A stretch of 64,000 nucleotides of DNA from Agapanthus africanus (lineage: Eukaryota; Streptophyta; Magnoliopsida; Asparagales; Amaryllidaceae). Shown here one piece after another: positions 55,282 to 64,000 of this stretch. Numbering within the stretch: position 1 is the stretch's first letter; each line of letters opens with the position of its first letter. A program made the translations under genes and the position numbers. Location: contig CM057346.1 of assembly GCA_030015575.1 (NCBI GenBank), forward strand, positions 114,371,899-114,435,898. The letters are read 5' to 3'. A model generated the notes under the pieces. It was not told the DNA's origin. It saw only the letters and a list, made by a program, of their open reading frames with translations, and did no database searches.

Positions 55282-58200
55282 ATCTCCCACTTGCACTTAA
55301 GGCTATTATTGTGATGTCGCAAACTCATAGCCTCGGTGAGTGGATCCGCCCTGATGTTTCTTTCTATGTCTCTCTTAATCTCAAGTTCACGGAGAAAGCC
55401 ATCTCCCGAATCGAGTAATACTTGTCTTAGAATATGTCTGGATTTCTGATGGGACCTAGTTCATAAATAAACTCCAAATCCAAACTTCTTAGACTGTAGT
55501 GATCACTGAACATAATCAGTATCCATCACCATGCCTCCCACAGTATCCTCTTGGACAACCTGTCCATAATACTGTCCCTCGTCAGAGGGAAAACTATAAC
55601 TCTGACAATCACTCTGTCATCCATGCCACCTTTGAAGCCTGGAATGATAACTGTCTCCTGAAGGAGGCTGCCGTCATCAAATCCGTAGAACATGCACTTA
55701 TGTTCTAAAACTTCTTCCTTATGTTTCTTCAGGATTGGATTAATATAAACTTATTGCATCTAGTGCAGAAACAACATCTGGTGTGGTACTTGACATCTCA
55801 TGATTGACTCAATTGCCGAAGCAAATAATTTGCCAATCATGCACATCTCTCTTCCCTTTAGTCTGTAAGACACCTTTAGAGAGGGTGACTCCATCATCTG
55901 CTGGTATACCACCATGCCAGGAGTCATCTATTCTAAATTACCATTAAAATACTGTTAAAGTACCCAAATTGGGAAACTACCCAAATCTAGATCTAAAACC
56001 ATAGATCTAGTAACCAGAATGTCAGATATTATATCCATATCCTGTCTAGAGAAACAACTGTATGACAACCACAGTACAACCGATCGTAGTATAGGATTTT
56101 TACTTCCTACTCTGTGTATTTCATCCAAATACCAGGACATCACAACCTACTACCTTCTTAACAGATCCATCCCCTATTCTGATGAAGTCAAACCCATGAC
56201 TGTTACATCAAAATTAGATGATCTTATCTCCGCTATATCTGCTCAAGCCTATAAATAGACATAAGTTACTTGTCCACTATGCTTCCGCTGCTCCCACTGA
56301 CCACAACAACCTTCTGACAGAATAATATATACGTGTACTTCTAAAACTAGTTTAGAACGACGCTATACATATCCTCCTGCCGGGTCTCATAGTCTGGAAC
56401 AACAGTAGTGTCAAGTCTGGGTAAACAAGAACCTCCCTGTCACCGTCCTTGAGGCTACCAGAGTACCTCTCGGGTGTCTGAGATTACCCACCATATCTGC
56501 GGAGTGGCTATTGGAATGTCAAACCTGATTGAATATATAGGTCCTATTAAATTTTCGGTAATCGTTTGCGGTTCTGGAATCACTTCCAGTTCTACCATAC
56601 TCCCACTACTGTTTTCTGAAAAAATCCATTTTACTAAAACTGTGGCGAGTCAAGAACAATATCACTATTGATCTTCCATACGGTAGAAAATCAACCCTCA
56701 TCAAAGCCAGGGTTAACCCATAAACTGCCATTACAGAAACGTGCCTTGAATTATCCAGTGTCTGGTTTTAAGCATAAGCTGGACAACTCCCTGTACCTTA
56801 ACATCGTTAAGATATTATCCATTCTATATACAATATAGAAATAAAGGCACTAATTTAACTGGAACCAGATTCAAACCATGCAACCGTCTCCAGTGCATAT
56901 CAAATCAATGGAGAAAGTCTAATCAGCATTACTCAACTTAGGAATATATCTAATTATGAGTAATCTGAAAGAGAAACAAATTCCTCAAAACCATTACTAT
57001 CTACTGAATACCAATCATAAGTATCTACATCTTCGATCTCTTTGAAGAATCCTGATACTTACGACATCTGGTTCTCTACTTTATTCTTATACCCACAACT
57101 TCTCAAAACATAGACATTGTATTTCTACGAAACACTTGTCTAAAAACTCAGAGAAGTCACAAGTAAATAGAACATAGTACGAGGACCAACCCCTTTGTCC
57201 TGTAGACACTGGACAACATACAATACTCTGTATAAGTCCGCTAAGTTTGAATAACTCAAAACCTGTGCGTCGCAGGTTGAAAACTGTACTTATGGTTAAG
57301 AACTACTCCGTTGTTCAATGCTCCCTACCCAATCGTCAACTGATATAGATAAATGCCATTGACATAATATCAAAAAGTTATATCTCACTTTATGAAAATA
57401 AACGTACAGATATATCATTTTGAAATTGGTTCACAACAACGGATACTCAAAACCAAATACATGCCGTCCGGCAAAAACCCAAGCGACTTTCTCAAATATC
57501 ACCAAGTACAACGAATTCCGATATAATGAGGATGATCACCTTATTCCCAATAACCTACTCCCACTCATCATATGTAAAACCATACATATGTGAGAATCAA
57601 ACCTGGTAAATACATACCCTGGAGTAAGTATCTAATCGGGAAATCAGTTTTCCTTTAACAATGCACCGAAACATGAAAATGTTTTGTAGGGGTATCCTGG
57701 TATTCTGGTAATGCCTCTTCCATAATCCAATTCATGACTTTAACCGTATATTTTATTGCCATCTCTCCAAATCCTTTTATTTGTCTTTATTCATTACCTT
57801 TTGTACACCAACGTTAGGCTAAATGGTTTTCTTCCTTCCCTACCGTTCGGCACCAGCCTATGGTTTGGAAGAAGACTATCCAATAAGCATAATAGGTGTA
57901 CTCTCCTAATCCTAAGAGTACTCGCAACTTGAGAGAAGGTGATGATAAAAGACAACTGAATAATACCTTATTCTATTTCTTCCGAACTGGGAAAAAAGCA
58001 AAGGTGAAATAGGAGTGGCAATGAAGTATGTGGTTTGGTCGTGAATGTTTAGCGGTCACAATTTACGTTGCCCTCTTTCTAATCCCTTTAATTTTGTCTT
58101 TAGTTATTACCTTCTGTACACCCTACTTAGGCTAATTGGTTTTCTTCATTCCCTACCTTTTGGCACCAGCCTATGGTTTGGAATAAGACTATCCAATAAG

Positions 58201-58480
58201 TGTAATAGGTGTACCCTCCTAATTCTAGGAGTACTCGCAACCTGAGAGAAGGTGATAATAAAAGACTACTGAATAATACTTTATTCTATTTCTCCTGAAC
58301 CTGGATCCATTCTCGAAGAAGTCCCTTCGAGTTCGTATATAACCATATGATGGATCTATCCGATGGAAGTAGATGTCCGTAGTAATACGGGGTGTTCTGA
58401 GAAATGCAAAGGGTAAAAGAAGGAGTGGCAATGACTTATGCAACTCGGACAATCCAAAAGCCAGTATTTTAAGAAGATCC
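55282..58480 (-). pseudogene. copia-B pol relic
   Basis: From the polypurine tract leftwards in the minus reading are decayed RNase H words near 55330-55700 and reverse transcriptase words near 55960-56330 (SWYLDEIHRVGSKNPILRSV in the region of the active site). Integrase-like segments extend upstream to about 57650. The collinear relation to copia-D and copia-E is clear, but most of the frame is lost. A 270-base tandem duplication occupies 57750-58310 at its 5' side. No gag is confidently recognised. Confidence 0.6.
57750..58310. repeat. tandem duplication inside copia-B
   Basis: Two copies of about 250 bases, each with GGCACCAGCCTATGGTTTGG, AAGACTATCCAATAAG and AGAGAAGGTGAT, at about 57755-57985 and 58070-58300, roughly 85-90% alike. 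Not seen in copia-A or copia-E. Confidence 0.75.
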
Positions 58481-60558
58481 GGTCAACTTGGTCACTGAGT
58501 CATAGGTCAAAGGTCGCTGCCAAAGAGAGAGAGAAAAGAAACACTCTGTGTGCATTCTAACCTAGATTAAAATGGTTATCACTTTATCTAATCAGGAAAT
58601 CTCCCACTGTTATCTCAAATTCTCCTCCAAACCTGAAAGAAGAATTAGTCGGGATCACCCGAGGAGTAAACCAACTCATCAGTGAGAATCGGGATCCAAC
58701 TATCATCACATGATAATGTGATGGAATCCACTCACGTTATCACACTCCAGAAGGTATGCGCATGCCTGGCAAGTTTCAGTATGTTTGAAACTCCCGATGT
58801 GATTTTTGCCTCATGCTCTTATGACCTTGACGAAGGCCAAAATATCATAAGTCACAGGTCAAGTTCTACCCGTCATTGTCCAGGTCAATTTGAACCCACC
58901 CGTACATACCCTTGACGAAGGCCAAAATAGTAGTACGACTGTCCCAAACCAACGCATCTATCTATGCAACAAATGAATACCCCAGCAGCTACCAAACCCT
59001 ATGCCTTGACGAAGGCCAACATACATAGCTTGAATACTACTGAATACCCAAAAGAAATGACGGAGGGCTACGACTGGTTTTTGGCGAAAAACCTTTAACG
59101 TAATGAACTTGATTTCGTTGAAGGAACCTGATAGCTTTTCATAAAAATATAGTGACGAAAACCTTTTGCTAAAGAGGTCACTCCCGGTGAAGGGATCTCG
59201 GCTCTTTCCTCGTGGAATGAGGTGCAGGATATTCCAACTGAATACCGCGATGAAAAGCAACTTGTAATCGACTATATTGAAGTTATTACCCTGACGTAAA
59301 CTTCTTCCCAATGGGTCACTCCCGGTGAAGGGATCTCGGCCCTTGCCTCGTCGAATGAGGTGCAGGATATTCTAACTGAATATCACTATGCAAAAAAAAG
59401 GAAACATCTTTGTAATAACACTTTTTAAATTGGTTCCAACAATATCAAATATAGGTTTGTTTTATCCTTGCATTGATAAGAATCAATGCAGTCCCATCAA
59501 TCAATCACACCAGAAAAGAACGAAAAATAAAATGTACGTATATGCCATCCGCATTCGCCACAGGGTCCCGTCATCACCCGTTAGGTTACTTAACTAACGA
59601 CAGAGCGGGGACTGGATTAGCGTGGTGCAAAACATATACGACATCTAATAGTATATATACCAATATACAATAATCGCTACAGGTGTGATAATATTCAACA
59701 TTACAGAAAAAGTAATAAGCATCACAGAACAATACAGATAATCTGGGATCCCCGGGTTTCACAGAGCCGCTACTGAAACCTGACGTTCCCCTGGTCGTGT
59801 GGATAGCCTGTGCAATGAAACCTAGACCCCTACGGGTGCGGCAAGTTACCCGCCAAAACCTGAAACGAGGCAGCCCCCTACAGCAAAATGAATGGTCCAC
59901 CCGGCACTTCACGGAATCCGGTAACTTGAGCACCCCTTCTTGGGTCAACCTGTACCCCCTACGAGTGCGGCGAATAGTCTGCCAATTCTAGAGTGAGGCC
60001 CCTCTGCCTCTCAAAGCCATGAGATACGGACCCATTGGCCTCCAGAACCCGGCTATCCGTGCACTCCGTCGCGGGGTAAACCTAGTACAGAAATAAAAAT
60101 ATGTACAACGGGTACAACGACCTCAGCCCGGTCGTGCCCTAAAAGAATATTATACAAACAGGCAGTGACGGCAGTCCACATGTTGGACGCTCGCCTTGCA
60201 ATATCAAATGTACAAATAAATCGAAACTGCACTACCATTGCACACTGCTATCCACCACGACATATCTGCAACATTACAGCACAACACAGAACATCAACGC
60301 GAATGTCACGTTCGAAAATCCGTCTAAAAGAACTATAGCAATTAGACGCAATTTACTGCTCGAATGACATTCCCGGTCGGAGATATAAAGTAAGTACAGT
60401 ATACTAACAAGTTTAAAATTTCGATCGACAAAATTTCCCGAAGTAGGCCCTACGAACTTCTGCTGTACAGTAACCAAATATGGGCCCAAAAAAACATTCC
60501 AGAAACCACAATTCACTGTGTAGAAGCTACTGTAGAAAATTGGAGTACCAATCTCACA

Positions 60559-60613
60559 AAACGGCGGCGGATCCACGGCCAAACCCTTGTTTGGGCTGCG
60601 GATCCGCGGCGTT
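60559..60613 (-). promoter_or_regulatory. copia-B leader stem-loop
   Basis: GGATCC (60569-60574) pairs with GGATCC (60600-60605), GCCAAAC-type bases 60577-60584 with GTTTGGGC (60589-60596), and outer bases 60560-60568 with 60606-60613, around a CCTT loop. The apex is about 235 bases after the LTR. This is the same place as the copia-A stem-loop, but with different arm sequences. Confidence 0.65.
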
Positions 60614-60807
60614 ACTGTTGAGTTGGGCCACCAAATTTCACCAGTATTCTTATAAAAGCCTGCTTGTTTTTCTGTGATGCTCAAAATAAATTTTAGACCC
60701 TTTTAAAAATCGACAGAAACTTTAATGCAGAAAATTGTGGTTTCGGAAATTCCGTTTGATCGATCTTTTAAACGTGTTAGTACAAATTAGTATAGCTTAA
60801 TGGTGAG

Positions 60808-60819
60808 GCTCTGATACCA
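60808..60819 (-). promoter_or_regulatory. copia-B primer-binding site
   Basis: GCTCTGATACCA on the plus strand, the complement of TGGTATCAGAGC, one base inside the 5' LTR end. Confidence 0.95.
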
Positions 60820-60820
60820 C

Positions 60821-62918
60821 TGTAAGTCCACGGTAGCGCCCCGGCCATCTAACAGACGCCAAATGCGAAACAAAAACTTTTTACAACAGGCGCTATCGCG
60901 TACTATAACCCGGATCTGCCATTAAAGCTAAACTAACAAACTACAAAGTGGGTAGAAATGTTATACAGAACGATCCGAGTCCTTCGGTCTTCAACCATCA
61001 TCACACGCTTTGTTGCGGCTGCTCCGATCTCCTGAATCTCCAGTCTCCTCGTCTAGGTGGCACCACGTCGACGGATTTTTAAACGGGCTCCTGCCTCTGA
61101 ACCGAGGCAACTCGATCATCAAGTTTGCTAAAAGAGATGACCTAGATTGATGTAGAGAATGAGTAGAACACTTTGTCTCATTACGTAAAGCCATGGACGA
61201 ACGGTTAATGAAGTTGCCTTTTGGATCGGGTGATGAAAAAAGAGCTTGGAAACTTAGCAAATAATTCATGTCATTTTCACAAAGCGAGAGAGTGTGTAAA
61301 AACAATCAAGGGGGAAACCATAAATAGGCCGGCCACTTTAAAATGAGGAGGGAGGTGAGTGTAGGAGCTAGGGTTTGGTGACCATAAGCATTCAAACTTA
61401 TCATAACACTAAAGAAAAGAATGACTCACTAGAAACCATTAATGCATAAATGATGACTCTTAAACCTAGTCACCATTTCAATTAATGCTATGAATAATTC
61501 ATGAACCTAGTCACCACTCCTAGAACCATATAGAACCTTCTACACAATGACTCACCACAAGAAAAGATAAATCCGTATTTAACCGAATATTAAAAGACGG
61601 GCAATAGAAAACTGGAAACTGACAACTTCCAAAAGCAATCCTGAAACGAATTTCAGGATAACCCCGTAACAGTATAAACATACCCGCATTTGTATTACGA
61701 TCGAATATAAATGCAACTGAGATAAAGATATTATATCTACACAGTATAATACTCGGATCTGGCTTAAACCAAAGCCCGCCAGTATTATCTACCCGAAATA
61801 TGACACGTGCGTAAACGCACGTGCATTTTCCGAACCTTGCCATAAAACCATACGGCCTCTACAACGTTTCACCCGAACTTGGGAAACTGTCTGTGGGGGA
61901 CTCTAATGACTCATCAACACACTGGCACTGGGTATAACCACTAGCACGTCAGAGGTACAAGCTGTACATAACGGTTGCCTATGTATTGATTAGAAGGGAA
62001 GCTGACGAGCGAACTCATCCAGAAACCCTACTGAGCCTAATAGTGACAATATCCGTACAGTTCGGTCCGTTCGTCTAAAGAGTATCGCATATCGAGTCTA
62101 GGGGGGTGGATAAAGTCAGACCCCTAATAACGCGATAAATCGTGTCGGCATGAAGCCCATCACCACCTGAGAAACTACTGATCCAAATCAGTAATTCTCC
62201 ACTACCTCGGCCGAGGATTTCTAATGATGGCCACCCGTGCACTATGCGACACCAACCCCCAATACCGGGAGAGACGAATCCCCGACGATCTGCTCACTGC
62301 CTCCAGGTGGCTCGGGACTGTACCCAAAAAATACCTGTTTGCACGTCTCCTTTGAGCGTGGTAGGGTAGAAATCAAAGCACGGTGGGAACTCACACGAGA
62401 CAAATGACGATCTCAGGTCGACAAACTAACCTGTACACATGTCACCAGGGAACTGCTATTTGACGATATATATAATACCAACTAGCATGTTCCCGGCGAG
62501 TCCTGTCCGGTGTACTCAATGAGCACCTGTATACATCTTAGGTGAACCTACTGACACCAATGGATTGTGAGACCGGCCACCGCCCCTCGTCGGGCTCTCG
62601 ACTGTATACACTAGTCTACTCTGGAGTATCGATGCCCTGTCTCGAAACTCTTATGACTAGGGACACTTTAAGGATGTACTTACAGACCCCAGCTCCCACG
62701 TATATGATCGCCATCATACTGCTGGCAGTCAAGCAAGAATCCTATGGGCTCTATCAACATGCAATGGTGAACTAAAGTATGTATACTATGATAAAGACAA
62801 ACCAGATAGCATACTATCATCTCGAGTAAGACAGTTATGTCGGTATAGGTCCTCCTTCAATCATTACAATCACTTACTTGCGATCCAATAATTGACTTAG
62901 AGGGCACTATATCCAACA
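60821..62918 (-). repeat. copia-B 5' LTR
   Basis: Collinear with 53183-55281; ends TGTAAGTC... and ...TATCCAACA on the plus strand. Followed by TCTTC. Confidence 0.93.
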
Positions 62919-64000
62919 TCTTCCGATGGGTAGTAGCTGAAAAGATCTGCCATGTTGAACGTCTTTGAGATGTTGAAATTTTCTGGAAGGTCAATGATGT
63001 AGGAGTTGTCGTTGATTTTCCCGATCACGCGGTAAGGGATGATCTTGTTGTTGGTGAGCTTATGATACATACCGACCGGGAAGCGGTCTTTACATAGATG
63101 CACCATAACAAAGTCACTAACTTGGAAGGTATGTTGTCGCCGGTGTTTGACCACATTCTCCTTGTACTTGGCGTTCGACTCATGGAGCTTTTGGCGAACT
63201 TCTTTATGAATTAACTGGCCGCGCTCCACCATGTTGTCAGCCGAGATGTTTTGGCCCGGGAGTTTTGGTAAGGGAGCTAGGTCGAGAAGATGTCGAGGGG
63301 GTTGGACGTAGACGATAGAGAACGGAGACCTTCCTGTCGACCAATTTTCCATGGAGTTATAAGAGAAAACTGCTTGCTCTAAAACGACATCCCACTATTT
63401 CGGTCAAGTCCCGGTAAGACTGTAAAGAATATTTCCAAGAGTACGATTCACGACCTCTGTTTACCCATCGGTTTGCATATTCCTAGTGCTACTGAAATTT
63501 AGAGTTGTACTGAAACATCCCCACAAAGTCCTCCAAAAGTGCGAGAGAAATTTCGTGTCATGGTCCGATGTGATTTTCTTTAGCACGCCATGAAGTCGTA
63601 CCACCTCGTGAAAGAATAGTCCCGCCACATTGGTGGCATCATCCATTTCCGACACACAACGAAGTGTGACAACTTCAAAAATCTGTCGACCGCCATAATT
63701 ATAACATCTTGACCCTGTTAAGTGCAGGGAAGGCCGAGTATGAAATCCATTGTTACTTCTTCCCATGGAACCTCCGAAATTGGCAAATGTTGATAAAGGC
63801 CGGTGTTTGGACCTTGTCCTTTGGCGACATAGCACACTTGACACCTCCGCTTGAACTTCTCAACCTCTTTTCAAAGATGAGGGTAATAGTAGCACTCCTA
63901 CACCAAATATGGTGTCTTGTCACGTCCAAAATTCCTATTGAGACTGCTTTTATGAAGCTCACGAATCACGTGTAGGCAAAGCGATCCTCGTAGAAGACAA
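62919..64000 (-). pseudogene. gypsy-3 integrase
   Basis: The minus strand shows words of the zinc-module end and a linker at about 63790-63850 ([13 protein letters not shown] region and [16 protein letters not shown]). Catalytic-core words [20 protein letters not shown] and [12 protein letters not shown] are near 63500-63620. C-terminal words are WSTGRSPFSIVYVQPPRHLL, HTFQVSDFVMVHLCKDRFPV, HKLTNNKIIPYRVIGKINDN and SYIIDLPENFNISKTF. Interrupted at 62918/62919 by copia-B. Fossil of a chromovirus-like element. Confidence 0.8.

Larger units (their letters stand above)
58481..60820 (-). other. copia-B leader
   Basis: 2.3 kb untranslated region between primer site and coding start. On the minus strand it carries the stem-loop (60559-60613), two core-repeat units (59163-59260, 59300-59395), three phased CCTTCGTCAAGG motifs (58825-59014) and a pyrimidine-CAG end (58517-58545). 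Open frames inside it are not conserved with copia-A, apart from a short DPFTGSDLFS word over the repeat core. Confidence 0.75.
53183..62918 (-). mobile_element. copia-B: Angela/BARE-like retrotransposon with both LTRs, in gypsy-3 integrase
   Basis: 9.74 kb in minus orientation. LTRs 53183-55281 (3') and 60821-62918 (5'), 2099 and 2098 bases, with exact TCTTC duplications at 53178-53182 and 62919-62923. Primer site complement at 60808-60819, polypurine tract complement at 55282-55294. LTR divergence is about 4-5% in the parts I compared, suggesting about 1.5-2 million years. Internal coding sequence is heavily decayed (many breaks), but the leader keeps structured blocks shared with copia-A. 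Confidence 0.92.
52600..64000 (-). mobile_element. gypsy-3: chromovirus-like Ty3/gypsy element, split by copia-B and cut by the right edge
   Basis: Minus strand. Integrase core and C-terminus are at 62919-64000, the integrase tail at about 52970-53182, and probable 3' LTR or flank at 52600-52970. The TCTTC target duplication of copia-B (53178-53182 and 62919-62923) joins the two pieces. The TFQVSDFVMVHL...YRVIGKINDNSYIIDLP and MADLFSYYP words and the TRTSFSE ending fit the chromovirus group. Several breaks. Confidence 0.75.

Overview
This window looks like repeat-rich intergenic DNA from a flowering plant with a large genome. I find no host gene, no rRNA and no tRNA gene. Almost every base can be placed in a transposable-element relic. 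The LTRs of one copia group begin TGTT...GCCCTAGAGGCC and are followed by an initiator-methionine tRNA primer site (TGGTATCAGAGC). Its integrase and reverse transcriptase read like the Angela/BARE lineage. The gypsy elements include a Tat-lineage element, a gag-only relative of it, and a chromovirus-like element.

Layout: (1) 1-16063 is gypsy-1 (Tat-like, minus strand). It runs off the left edge and is cut by two solo copia LTRs (703-2845, 7724-9666). (2) 16064-49529 is the old copia-D (plus strand). It holds a solo LTR (17162-19217) and copia-E (21230-48929, minus strand). Copia-E in turn holds copia-A (23957-34306, plus), gypsy-2 (36100-43554, plus, gag but no pol) and a long gypsy-type solo LTR (45497-48833). 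Five-base target duplications support each insertion marked with one below. (3) 49530-51084 is the 3' part of a CACTA DNA transposon with subterminal repeats and a terminal CACTG end. (4) 51085-52590 is the LTR end and gag of another copia relic, carrying a 0.5 kb foldback element. (5) 52600-64000 is a chromovirus-like gypsy-3 (minus strand), split by copia-B (53183-62918, minus strand).

Order of events read from nesting: copia-D first, then solo LTR S3 and copia-E inside it, then copia-A, gypsy-2 and the gypsy solo LTR inside copia-E. By-eye LTR divergence is about 1.5-2% for copia-A, 4-5% for copia-B and about 6% for gypsy-2. With a plant intergenic rate near 1.3e-8 per site per year this suggests roughly 0.6-0.8, 1.5-2 and 2-2.5 million years. 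All are estimates from partial hand alignment. All coding regions are fossils.

The most interesting signals are noncoding. The copia-A and copia-B leaders keep a stem-loop about 220-235 bases after the LTR whose two arms change together. They also keep a paired repeat with an unchanged core, three motifs phased at about 90 bases, and a pyrimidine-tract/CAG acceptor before the coding start. A second hairpin with co-varying arms sits inside the LTRs of the whole copia group. Gypsy-2 is a gag-only element whose 3' noncoding region carries a row of six hairpins sharing a short loop sequence, plus two tandem arrays. Its LTRs carry a minisatellite with repeated GCCGAC and CACGTGG motifs.
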